Below are positions 26,517-33,979 of a DNA stretch of 64,000 bases, piece after piece. A program made the translations under genes and the position numbers. The notes under the pieces are model-generated. The model did not search any database. It was not told where the DNA came from and was given only the letters and a program-made list of their open reading frames with translations. Each line of letters begins with the position of its first letter. Within the stretch, counting starts at the first letter, position 1. Source of the stretch: Acidobacteriota bacterium (lineage in GTDB: Bacteria; Acidobacteriota; Vicinamibacteria; Vicinamibacterales; Fen-181); the NCBI GenBank assembly GCA_003170135.1, contig PMZR01000017.1, forward strand, positions 17,990 to 81,989, in the 5' to 3' direction.

Positions 26517-28289
26517 TCAGTCTTTATGAATCGCCCCGGCAATATTGCAGGCCTTGTAGCACTCGCCGCACACGGTGCACAGGTCCTGGTCGATGACGTG
26601 CTTCTCCTTGCGCTTGCCGGTGATCGCGCCGTAGGCGCAGGCCTTCAGGCACAAGGTGCAGCCGCTGCAGTTGTCGGTGATCGTATAGGTCAGCAGCTTC
26701 TGGCAATGGTGCGCCGGGCACTTCTTGTTGGTGATGTGCGCCTCGTACTCCGACCGGAAGTACTTGATCGTGGTCAGCACCGGGTTGGGCGCGCCCTGGC
26801 CGAGGCCGCACAGCGAGGAGTTCTTCACCCGCGCGGCGAGATCCTCGAGCAGCTCGATGTCGCCGTCCTGTCCCTTGCCGTCGGTGATGCGGGTCAGGAC
26901 CTCGAGCATCCGCTTCGTGCCGATGCGGCAGAACGTGCACTTGCCGCACGACTCGCGCTGCGTGAAGTCGAGGAAGAAGCGCGCGACGTCCACCATGCAG
27001 GTGGTATCGTCCATGACCACCATGCCGCCCGAGCCCATGATGGCGCCGGTCCGCGTGATCGACTCGTAGTCGATGAGCGTGTCCTGCAGCTCCGAGGGAA
27101 TGCAGCCGCCGGACGGTCCGCCCATCTGCGCGGCCTTGAACTTCCGGTCGCCCTTGATGCCGTCGCAGACGCCGTAGACGATCTCCTTGATCGAGATCCC
27201 CATCGGCACCTCGACGAGGCCGCCGCGGCGGATCTTGCCCGCCATGGCGAAGACCTTGGTGCCCTTGCTGTTCTGCGTGCCGAGCGAATTGAGCGCCTTG
27301 GGACCGTTGGTCACGATCCAGGGGATGTTGGCGAAGGTCTCGACGTTGTTGATGCTGGTCGGCGACTCCCACAGGCCCTTGGTCGCGGGAAACGGCGGGC
27401 GCACGCGCGGCATGCCGCGCCGGCCCTCGATCGAGGCGATGAGCGCCGTTTCCTCGCCGCACACGAAGGCGCCCGCGCCCTCCTTCAGCTTCACGTGGAA
27501 GCTGAAGCCGGTGCCGAAGATCCTGTCGCCGAGCAGGCCGCGCGCTTCCGCCGCCGCAATGGCGAGGTTCAGCCGCTCGATGGCCTTCGGGTACTCCGCG
27601 CGCACGTAGACGTAGCCGTGGTCGGCCCCGATCGAGAAGCCGGCGATGGCCATCCCCTCGAGCACCGAGTGCGGGTCGCCCTCGAGGACCGAGCGGTCCA
27701 TGAAGGCGCCCGGGTCGCCCTCGTCCGCGTTGCAGATGATGAACTTGCGCGCGCCCTGCGCCAGGCGCGTGAAGCGCCACTTCATGCCGGTCAGGAAGCC
27801 GGCGCCGCCGCGTCCCCGCAGGCCGGATTCGATGATCGTCGTGATCGTCGCCTCCGGATCGTTCTTGTCGAGCACCGCCTTCAGTGCCTGGTACCCGTTC
27901 ACCTTCAGGTAGTCGTCGAGCGACTCCGGATCGATTTCGCCGCAGTTGCGCAGCACGATCCGCTTTTGCCGGGCAAAGTAGCCGACCTCGCTGCCGGCCC
28001 CCTCGCTCGACCACACGAGCCAGTCGGCGATGGGCTGCAGATCGCCGCCGTGGTGCGCGCCGAGGATCTTCGGCACCCGGTCGGGCGTCACCTTCCCGTA
28101 CACGTAGCGCCGGCCGTCGTCGGTGCGCACTTCGACGAGCGGTTCCTGGTAGCACATGCCGACGCAGCCGGTCCGCCCGAGCTGGTAGCCGTTGGGCGAC
28201 GCTTGCAGCTGGCGCTCGATGGCCGCGTAGGTATCCTCGGCGCCGGCGGCGATGCCGCACGTGCCCAGTCCGACGATGAGCCTCGTCAT
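26517..28289 (-). CDS. NuoF/HydB-like NADH-binding flavoprotein subunit
   Basis: 590 aa. N-terminal thioredoxin-like [2Fe-2S] domain (1-95) in which only Cys11, Cys42 and Cys46 of the usual four ligands are visible. Then the NuoF core with the FMN/NADH loops GLRGRGGAGFLTGMKW near 155 and ICNADEGDPGAFMDRS, the [4Fe-4S] motif SCGKCTFC, and a C-terminal two-cluster ferredoxin (CSGCTLCLKAC, CTVCGECYKAC). Length and layout match HydB/HndC-type subunits of bifurcating hydrogenases and NAD-linked formate dehydrogenases. The ATG overlaps the stop of the NuoE-like gene (ATGA), so the two are coupled. Confidence 0.9.
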   Translation of the reverse strand: MTRLIVGLGTCGIAAGAEDTYAAIERQLQASPNGYQLGRTGCVGMCYQEPLVEVRTDDGRRYVYGKVTPDRVPKILGAHHGGDLQPIADWLVWSSEGAGSEVGYFARQKRIVLRNCGEIDPESLDDYLKVNGYQALKAVLDKNDPEATITTIIESGLRGRGGAGFLTGMKWRFTRLAQGARKFIICNADEGDPGAFMDRSVLEGDPHSVLEGMAIAGFSIGADHGYVYVRAEYPKAIERLNLAIAAAEARGLLGDRIFGTGFSFHVKLKEGAGAFVCGEETALIASIEGRRGMPRVRPPFPATKGLWESPTSINNVETFANIPWIVTNGPKALNSLGTQNSKGTKVFAMAGKIRRGGLVEVPMGISIKEIVYGVCDGIKGDRKFKAAQMGGPSGGCIPSELQDTLIDYESITRTGAIMGSGGMVVMDDTTCMVDVARFFLDFTQRESCGKCTFCRIGTKRMLEVLTRITDGKGQDGDIELLEDLAARVKNSSLCGLGQGAPNPVLTTIKYFRSEYEAHITNKKCPAHHCQKLLTYTITDNCSGCTLCLKACAYGAITGKRKEKHVIDQDLCTVCGECYKACNIAGAIHKD

Positions 28290-28756
28290 GACTGCTCTCC
28301 CTTCTGGTACTTCTTCAGCACCTTCACGGTCGAGGAAGGACTGAGGTTGCCGTGCGTCGCCTTGTCCACCATGACCGCGGGCGCCAGGGAGCAGCAGCCG
28401 AGACAGGACACCGTTTCGACGGTGAACAACCGGTCGGCGGTCGTCTCGCCGTCCGCGACGCCGAGATGCTTCTCGACGGCCGACGAGATGTCGTTCGCGC
28501 CGGCGACGTGGCACGCGGTGCCGTGACAGACGCGCACGATGTGCTTGCCGACCGGCTTCAGCCGGAACTGCGCGTAGAACGTGGCGACGCCGTAGATCTG
28601 CGTGAGCGGGATGCCGGTCTGCTCTTCGATCTCGAGCAGGCGTTCGGGCCGCAGATATCCGTCCTCGCCCTGCACGTGCTGCAGGAGCGGAATCAGCTTG
28701 CCTTCCTGTCCCGCGTAGTGATGATTGCGGAAGTTATAACGTCGATGCGGTTGCAT
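28286..28756 (-). CDS. NuoE/HydC-like [2Fe-2S] thioredoxin-fold subunit
   Basis: 156 aa from ATG 28756 (GGAG 6 nt upstream); longer upstream readings run through a heptamer array. Helical N-terminus (LIPLLQHVQGEDGYLRPERL), then ligands Cys77 and Cys82 (CHGTAC) and Cys118 and Cys122 (CLGCC), the complete complex-I 24-kDa set. It passes electrons between the flavin subunit and partner clusters. First of three coupled structural genes: NuoE-like, NuoF-like, then the large fusion. Confidence 0.9.
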   Translation of the reverse strand: MQPHRRYNFRNHHYAGQEGKLIPLLQHVQGEDGYLRPERLLEIEEQTGIPLTQIYGVATFYAQFRLKPVGKHIVRVCHGTACHVAGANDISSAVEKHLGVADGETTADRLFTVETVSCLGCCSLAPAVMVDKATHGNLSPSSTVKVLKKYQKGEQS

Positions 28757-28773
28757 GAAGACTCCACGATGAT

Positions 28774-28948
28774 CGGTGCTGCGTGACCTGTGCGTCGTGC
28801 GATGTGCGGCGTGCAGTGCGTCGTGCCTGTGCTTGGTGCCTTGCGCCTGCCGGGTGCAGCCTCGCACGCTGTACCGCACGTCGCACGCAACAGCGCACGT
28901 CGTACCCTGCACCGCACGTCGTACTTCGCACCCCGCACGTCGCACGTT
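28774..28948. repeat. Heptamer inverted-repeat element
   Basis: Left arm: GTGCGTC, GTGCGAT, GTGCGGC, GTGCTTG and related units, several shortened by a base. Right arm: GCACGTC, GTACTTC, GCACCCC, GCACGTT. Between the zinc-ribbon gene and the NuoE-like gene. Less regular than the neighbouring array at 29381, as if older. Confidence 0.75.
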
Positions 28949-28962
28949 CTTCCCGTCGTCTC

Positions 28963-29364
28963 CTAATCGTGCGGCGTCCTGAACATGTTGTTGACGAGCG
29001 TCATCATCTGGTCCACGTCGCCGAAGCCGCCGAGCGCGTGGCCCTTGCAGCCGCGGCGCGAGCAGAACTCGACCGATCCCCCGTTGACGATGTTCAGCGA
29101 CGCCATCGGCGCGCCGCACAACCGGCAGGGAATCTCCAGCATGAGGCTCTGCTCGCAGACGGGGCATCGGAACTGCACGATCGCCCCCTCCGGGATCGCC
29201 ACGTCGCAGTCGATCGTGTACTCGCCGAACACGGCGCTCAGGTAGAGGTTGGCTTCCTGGTGCGTATCCTTGATGTACGCGTCGAGGTGCACTTTCTGCC
29301 CTTCGGTCAACGCGGCGTTGCAACTGGGGCAACACACCTCGAGCAGCAGCATCTGTCTGGTCAT
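28963..29364 (-). CDS. Small cysteine-rich (zinc-ribbon-like) protein of the redox cluster
   Basis: 133 aa; AAGGAG 7 nt before the ATG. Cys pairs at VCCPSCN (10-14), FRCPVCEQ (about 67-72) and IPCRLCGA (about 79-84), plus CSRRGC near 100, resembling two zinc ribbons or rubredoxin-like knuckles. The middle (DAYIKDTHQEANLYLSAVFG) is not recognised. It lies between the [FeFe]-hydrogenase-like and NuoE-like genes on the same strand. It could be an assembly or regulatory factor for the complex; no family assigned. Confidence 0.65.
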   Translation of the reverse strand: MTRQMLLLEVCCPSCNAALTEGQKVHLDAYIKDTHQEANLYLSAVFGEYTIDCDVAIPEGAIVQFRCPVCEQSLMLEIPCRLCGAPMASLNIVNGGSVEFCSRRGCKGHALGGFGDVDQMMTLVNNMFRTPHD

Positions 29365-29380
29365 AACGGCTCCTTACGTA

Positions 29381-29569
29381 GTGCGAAGTGCGTAGTGCGA
29401 CGTGCGTAGTGCGACGTGCGTAGTGCGACGTGCGTAGTGCGAGTGCGGAGTGCGAGGTGCGAGTGCGAGGTGCCAAGTGCTGGTGCCGAGTGCCGAGTGC
29501 TGCGTGCTCGCTCCGCACCCCGCACTCTCGCACCGCACCTCGCACTCCGCACTCCGCACTCCGCACTTA
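29381..29569. repeat. Heptamer inverted-repeat element (GTGCGNN), most regular copy
   Basis: The left arm has about 19 units, with alternating GTGCGTA and GTGCGAC near 29388-29430 and then GTGCGAG and GTGCCGA. The right arm (29515-29569) has about 8 units: GCACCCC, GCACCTC, GCACTCC repeated three times, GCACTTA. Only about 4 bp separate the arms. The last unit supplies the TAA stop (29567-29569) of the hydrogenase-like gene. The alternating two-unit pattern suggests growth by duplication of 14-bp blocks. Confidence 0.88.
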
Positions 29570-30835
29570 TCCCTTGCTTCCGCCTTCCAGCGTCCGCAGC
29601 TTGACGAAGACGCAATCCTCCAGCGTGGCCTGCCCCGCCAGGATGTCTTCGGCAAGCGTCGTGCAATCGGGGGCCCCGCACGCGGCGCAGTCCTTCTTGG
29701 GCAGCTGGTCGAGCAGGCGATGCTTCTCCTGCCGCCGCCGGATGGCCTGCTGCAGCGTCTCGGTCATCGGCCTGATGGCCGTCGCCTTGATCTCGTCTTC
29801 CATGTCGAAGAAGTGCTCGCGGAACATCGAGCGGACCTTCTCCTCGGCCACGGCGCTCTCGCCCTTGAGCCGCGCCTGGATGCGCTGCAGCGTCCGCCGG
29901 GCGGCGTAACGGCCTTCGACCAGGAGCTGGCCGCTGACGCACCCGTCCGGGCAGATGTACGCCTCGAGGAAATCGACGTTCTGGAACTTGCCTGCTTCGA
30001 TCGTGTCGAAGACGCTGATGACGTCCTTCACGCCGGTCACCGACAGGCTGTTCTTGTTGCGCATGCCGGCCGTCTCGCCGCCCACCATCGCCCACGCGAG
30101 CCCCGAGGGGTTGAACCGATCGTCCACGCGCCCGCCGCTCGTGAGCGTGCGCAGCATCGGGCCGTAGAGCTCGGCGATCGAGAACGCGCCGTCGAAGTTC
30201 GACTCCTGCAGGCCGACCGGCGCCACGATCGACTGCATCATCGCCGAGCAGGGCGTGATGTAGAAGATGCCGATCTGGTCGGGCGGCATCCCGAGCGAGG
30301 CCGCCAGCTTGCGCCGCGCGACCTTGGCGGCCAGCTCCCGCGGCGTGTGCACGGGAATCAGGTGCGGCACCAGGTCCGGGTACCGCAGCAGGATCAGCCG
30401 GATGATGGCGGGGCACGTCACCGAGATCTTCGGCCACGGTCCGCCGCACTCGGAGAGGTACGCGTCGACCGCGCGGCTCACCATCTCGCACATCCACGAC
30501 ACGTCGTAGAAGCTGTCGAAGCCGTTGGCGACCAGCGCCGACGCGACCTGCGCGGGGCTGAACTCGGATCCGAACTGCGTGTAGATCGTCGTCGAAGGCA
30601 CCGCGACCGTGTACTTGAAGCGCTTCAGATCGGACGGCGACGAGGTGCGGGCGCTGACCGCGCCGTAGCCGCACGCCCGGATGCACGCGCCGCAGTCGAT
30701 GCACATCGCCGGATCGATGCGCATCAGGTCGCCACGGACCCGGATCGCCCGCGCCGGGCAGGCCTTCGAACAGGCCACGCACCCGACGCAGTGCGCCTCG
30801 TCGCGGATGACGGAGTGAATGGCGGGTGGTTCCAT
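29567..30835 (-). CDS. [FeFe]-hydrogenase large-subunit-like Fe-S protein, probably sensory or non-catalytic
   Basis: 422 aa from ATG 30835; an in-frame GTG at 30850 overlaps the upstream stop and is an alternative. Two [4Fe-4S] motifs at 16-55 (CVGCVACSKAC, CIDCGACIRAC). The hydrogenase domain keeps one Cys at each H-cluster position: Cys141 (VTCPAI), Cys196 (ITPCSAMM), Cys295 and Cys299 (ICPDGC). Catalytic-type residues are changed: no TSCCP double Cys, no Lys in the P-C-x-x-K loop, and GGG is absent after the last Cys. A C-terminal Fe-S motif (Cys383, 386, 391, 408) follows. The pattern resembles sensory or group-C/D-like hydrogenase proteins. Anti-sigma and DRTGG neighbours fit a regulatory role. 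Confidence 0.82.
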   Translation of the reverse strand: MEPPAIHSVIRDEAHCVGCVACSKACPARAIRVRGDLMRIDPAMCIDCGACIRACGYGAVSARTSSPSDLKRFKYTVAVPSTTIYTQFGSEFSPAQVASALVANGFDSFYDVSWMCEMVSRAVDAYLSECGGPWPKISVTCPAIIRLILLRYPDLVPHLIPVHTPRELAAKVARRKLAASLGMPPDQIGIFYITPCSAMMQSIVAPVGLQESNFDGAFSIAELYGPMLRTLTSGGRVDDRFNPSGLAWAMVGGETAGMRNKNSLSVTGVKDVISVFDTIEAGKFQNVDFLEAYICPDGCVSGQLLVEGRYAARRTLQRIQARLKGESAVAEEKVRSMFREHFFDMEDEIKATAIRPMTETLQQAIRRRQEKHRLLDQLPKKDCAACGAPDCTTLAEDILAGQATLEDCVFVKLRTLEGGSKG

Positions 30836-30846
30836 GTCCTTCAATC

Positions 30847-31287
30847 TCACTGCCCCGGCTTGAGCGACACGCCGTAGCGCAGCGTCGTGCCCTGGCCGGG
30901 CACCGAGTCGATGGCGAAACTGTCGGTCGACCGCCTGATGTTCGGCAGCCCCATGCCCGCGCCGAATCCCCGGGCGCGCATCTCGGCGGTCGCGGTCGAG
31001 TAGCCTTCCTGCATCGCCAGCGCGACGTCCGCGATGCCGGGCCCGCGATCCGCCACGACGACGCTGATGGCGCTCGGCGTGATCACGAGATCCATGCGCG
31101 CCTGCTCGGCGTACATGATGACGTTCATCTCGGCTTCGAAATTCGCGATCGACAGCCGGCGGATGATCGCCGTATCGAGCCCCAGGTCCTTCATCGCCGC
31201 CTTCACCGCCGCGGCGGCGTTCCCCCCGTGTTCGAAGTCGTCGCCGGTAATCGTGAAGCTCTCGCGGTAGAGAACCGGCTCGTCCAT
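30847..31287 (-). CDS. Anti-sigma-factor-type serine kinase (GHKL ATPase)
   Basis: 146 aa. HATPase_c fold: N-box NFEAEMNVIMYAE (about 49-61), G1-like box VVADRGPGIADV (about 76-87) and lid/G2 GFGAGMGLPNIRRSTD (about 106-121), ending with SVPGQGTTLRYG. The form is that of RsbW/SpoIIAB-like kinases. Directly upstream of the hydrogenase-like gene with a 4-nt overlap possible. In known Firmicutes clusters such kinases travel with hydrogenase and DRTGG genes, which suggests redox-controlled partner switching. Confidence 0.85.
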   Translation of the reverse strand: MDEPVLYRESFTITGDDFEHGGNAAAAVKAAMKDLGLDTAIIRRLSIANFEAEMNVIMYAEQARMDLVITPSAISVVVADRGPGIADVALAMQEGYSTATAEMRARGFGAGMGLPNIRRSTDSFAIDSVPGQGTTLRYGVSLKPGQ

Positions 31288-31413
31288 AATCTTCGTCGAG
31301 GCGAACGCACAGCCGGGCGCCGCAAGTGGCGCCGGCCATCCGCTGCTCTGGTTGCTCGCGGTCGTCCGGGAACCGCCCGCCCCAAGCGCGGCGCGGCCGG
31401 ATCGTCAGGGGGG

Positions 31414-31770
31414 CTACTCCTTGCCGGCGGCCTTCAACCCGTGGTCGAACAGCAGCCCGCACGTCTCGAACATGAAGCGCCGCGTGGTCAGCAGGGGGAT
31501 TCGCTTGTGCCGCGCCACGTCCACGATCGGGCCGCCCGGGCGCTTGTCGTGGATGAAGAGGATCGCCGGCAAATCCGCAATGTCCGCCGTGTGAACCGAC
31601 TGCAGGCTCGTCAGGCCGGTCACGAGCAGCGCGCCCGATCGCGAGAACGCGAGCACGTCGCTCATCAGGTCCGCCGCGAAGCAGGAGCGCACCTCGGTCT
31701 GCTCCAGCAGATCGTCATCGCCGTAGATGACCTCGCAGTCGAGCAGTCGCCGGATGTCGGCCAGCGTCAT
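31414..31770 (-). CDS. DRTGG-like domain protein (first)
   Basis: 118 aa. LADIRRLLDCEVIYGDDDLL opens the protein and is followed by ADLMSDVLAFSRSGALLVTG, DLPAILFIHDKRP and RHKRIPLLTTRRFMFETCGLL. This is the strand/helix pattern of the stand-alone DRTGG domain seen beside [FeFe] hydrogenases. The DRTGG motif itself is not literal. Probably a small-ligand or partner-binding module of the regulatory branch of this cluster. Confidence 0.65.
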   Translation of the reverse strand: MTLADIRRLLDCEVIYGDDDLLEQTEVRSCFAADLMSDVLAFSRSGALLVTGLTSLQSVHTADIADLPAILFIHDKRPGGPIVDVARHKRIPLLTTRRFMFETCGLLFDHGLKAAGKE

Positions 31771-31852
31771 CTCGCGCCCCAGTGCTCCAGCCCGGACCCG
31801 GGAATCGAGGCGGCCCCGCCTCCCGAGTCTTCACGTCCGCGTGATCGTCCCG

Positions 31853-32182
31853 TTACCGGATGCCCGCCTCATACAGCCGGGTGGCCACCTGCCAACTGTC
31901 CATGCTCGTCGTGAACACGGGAATCTCGGCGCGCTCGGCCAGCGAGATCGCCTCAGTGGGCAGCGTCCGGCCGCGCGTGATGACGATGGCCGAGACGTCC
32001 ACCAGGTTGGCCGCGGCAATCACGTTGTTGTGGACCTGCAGCGTCACGAGCACGTTGCCGGCCTTCGCGTTGGCAATGACGTCGCTCACCATGTCGGAGA
32101 TGTAGACGCCGCTCACCGGCTTCTCGAACATCCGGGTCAGGCCTTTCAGCTCCAGTCGCTCGGCGAGTTCCTTGGTGGTCAT
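31853..32182 (-). CDS. DRTGG-like domain protein (second)
   Basis: 109 aa. TTKELAERLELKGLTRMFEK, then VSGVYISDMVSDVIANAKAG, LVTLQVHNNVIAAANLVDVS and AERAEIPVFTTSMDSWQVA. Paralogue of the 118-residue protein 83 bp downstream; both share the pattern DMVSDV/DLMSDV and P-x-x-T-T near the end. A tandem pair of such domains next to an anti-sigma kinase is a recurring hydrogenase-cluster layout. Confidence 0.7.
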   Translation of the reverse strand: MTTKELAERLELKGLTRMFEKPVSGVYISDMVSDVIANAKAGNVLVTLQVHNNVIAAANLVDVSAIVITRGRTLPTEAISLAERAEIPVFTTSMDSWQVATRLYEAGIR

Positions 32183-32216
32183 GCGCGCCTCTTTGTTGAA
32201 GATTCGTCGTCCGACA

Positions 32217-32750
32217 CTAGCCTTCCATCGCGGTCAGGCCGAAGTCGGCCAGGATCTGGCCGTGACTGAATTCCTTGTACAGCCCGAAGTAGTCGGGCAG
32301 GATCAGGATCTTCTTGTTCGGCGTCGCGAGACGCTCGCCGAAGTAGCGGTTGAGCAGCCGCACCTTCTCGAGCCACGCCGGCTGCCGGGTGCGTTCGACC
32401 GGGCCGTGCGTAATCGCAATGTAGATCCAGATCCGCTCGGCCTGCGCGAGATCGCCGAGCCGGTACACGTCGGTGTCCGTCGGGCACCCGGTGTAGGGCA
32501 CCAGGCCAAGCAGGTCGTCGAACTTCGTCACCTGGCCGCTCGTGCCATCACACAGGTCGAACTGGAACGACTGGGCCATGCCGGAGAACTTCCAGATCTT
32601 CGGCCCCTCGCGATACTCCTCGACCGGCGGCACCGCTTCGGCCGAAAAGAAGGAGCGCATCTGCTTGCTGAACACCTCGTGCTCGACGATGACGTACCCC
32701 GGGCGCACGTTGACCATCTCGTACCGATGACCAGGCTTCGCACTGTCCAT
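32217..32750 (-). CDS. Conserved-looking cytoplasmic protein of unknown function, first gene of redox cluster
   Basis: 177 aa from ATG 32750, which has GGAGGGGG about 7 nt upstream; a longer reading to 32786 is less likely. No signal peptide or membrane helix. Recognisable pieces: YEMVNVRPGYVIVEHEVFSK, IWKFSGMAQSFQFDLCDGTS and IAITHGPVERTRQPAWLEKV. I do not recognise the family. Same strand and 34 bp upstream of the second DRTGG gene, so it is probably part of the regulatory module. Confidence 0.65.
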   Translation of the reverse strand: MDSAKPGHRYEMVNVRPGYVIVEHEVFSKQMRSFFSAEAVPPVEEYREGPKIWKFSGMAQSFQFDLCDGTSGQVTKFDDLLGLVPYTGCPTDTDVYRLGDLAQAERIWIYIAITHGPVERTRQPAWLEKVRLLNRYFGERLATPNKKILILPDYFGLYKEFSHGQILADFGLTAMEG

Positions 32751-33090
32751 CGCCGCCCCCCTCCCGGGGCCGGGCCCGTTGCACACATCGGTCGCGGCCC
32801 GCGACCGGCACCAACCGTCCGAGGTCCGCAGGCCGGAGCTTCCCTGCAGGTCGACGCCTTTCGGCCCACCTGAAGCGGCTTAGTCTACCAACAGTCCGCG
32901 ATTCCTGCCAAGTTCGGGGACCGGATTGCTGTTTCCAGCGGCGTTTTGCCGATGCGCGGACGGCTCTCGCCCGAGCGTCGGACGCCGGCCGAGCCCGTTC
33001 TGGCCGAGGCACAGCAGGACACCGCGCGGCTGAACAGGCGCCATTCCCGTGACGCGGCGCCGACGCGTCCGCGGTCGAGCTTGGCCCGGA
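32751..33090. other. Divergent gap between redox cluster and fatty-acid locus
   Basis: Part of a 465-bp region separating the minus-strand redox cluster from the plus-strand regulator. Several short frames exist but none has coding character or a ribosome site. It should hold the redox-cluster promoter, which I could not place. Confidence 0.4.
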
Positions 33091-33136
33091 TTGACTTTCC
33101 GCGATGCGGCACACAAGATGAATGAATAGTCATTCA
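33091..33136 (+). promoter_or_regulatory. Promoter with FadR-type operator
   Basis: TGAATGA-ATAG-TCATTCA at 33119-33136 is a perfect 7-bp dyad with a 4-bp spacer. It matches the inner consensus of the Bacillus subtilis FadR box (TGAATGA-MTAN-TCATTCA). A possible promoter, TTGACT at 33091-33096 and CAAGAT at 33114-33119 with 17-bp spacing, abuts the operator, so binding would block the -10 region. The regulator gene starts 80 bp downstream and beta-oxidation genes follow. Confidence 0.7.
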
Positions 33137-33215
33137 CTGACCTGATCCGGGCAGCGATCGGAGATCACGGGGCCGCCTCCCCGATTTCGATCGCCGACCC
33201 CTTCGGACTGCCGCG

Positions 33216-33902
33216 ATGGCCCTGCTGCCCCCGTCCCGCACCGTACGTGTCGCCCGCCCGCGGCGATCCATCCGGCTCGTACCGTCGCAGGACAAACGGG
33301 ATGCGCTGCTGCGTGCCGCCACGCAGGTCTTCGCGCGCCGCGGCTTCTTCAACGCGCAGGTGGCCGACGTGGCGCGCGTCGCCGGCGTCGCGGCCGGCAC
33401 CGTCTACCTCTATTTCCACGGGAAGGACGACCTGCTCGCGTCGATCTTCGAACGAACGATGCGAGAGGCGATGGACGAGGGCCGCGCGGCGCTGGCCGGC
33501 CTCACCGATCCGGTGGAGCGGTTGCGCGCCACGGCCCGGCTGCACCTCGGCCGCCTGGGCCGCGACCGCGACCTGGCCATCGTCTTCCAGGTGGAACTGC
33601 GCCAGTCGACGAAGTACATGCAGCGGTTCTCGTCCACGTTCCTGCAGGAGTACCTCGCCATGATCCGCGACACGATCGCGGTCGGCCAGGCGAACGGGTC
33701 GTTTCGTGACGATGTCCACGCGACCGTCGCCGCGAAGATTTTCTTCGGCGCGCTGGATGAAATGGCCACCAACTGGATTTTGAGCCGGCGGCGCTACTCG
33801 CTGGTCTCGCAGGCCGAGACGGTCGTGGACCTGTTCGTCAGCGGGGTCGGCGCACAAACCACCGGGGGCCAGGGGCTGGGGACTGGGGTGGGAACAGGTT
33901 GA
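33216..33902 (+). CDS. TetR-family regulator, FadR-like
   Basis: 228 aa. The helix-turn-helix lies at about 28-72: RDALLRAATQVFARRGFFNA, then VADVARVAGVAAGTVYLYFH and GKDDLLASIFE. The helical ligand-binding domain ends near residue 210. A FadR-type operator sits just upstream and fadN-, fadA- and fadE-like genes downstream, so it is probably an acyl-CoA-responsive repressor of itself and of beta-oxidation. The last 15 or so residues (GGQGLGTGVGTG) are encoded by GGGNCTG-type heptamers and are unlikely to be functional. Confidence 0.87.
   Translation: MALLPPSRTVRVARPRRSIRLVPSQDKRDALLRAATQVFARRGFFNAQVADVARVAGVAAGTVYLYFHGKDDLLASIFERTMREAMDEGRAALAGLTDPVERLRATARLHLGRLGRDRDLAIVFQVELRQSTKYMQRFSSTFLQEYLAMIRDTIAVGQANGSFRDDVHATVAAKIFFGALDEMATNWILSRRRYSLVSQAETVVDLFVSGVGAQTTGGQGLGTGVGTG
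33865..33892. repeat. Heptamer array inside the 3' end of the regulator gene
   Basis: Four units, GGGGCCA, GGGGCTG, GGGACTG and GGGTGGG, in phase with the 7-bp rule. They encode the Gly-rich tail of the TetR protein, so the array has run into the coding end. Confidence 0.6.
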
Positions 33903-33979
33903 CGTGGAGCGCCGATGGCAGGGCGGGCGCGGAGGCGGGATAGCGCGGGCGACGGGCTCGCGAACGGAGGCAACACGTG

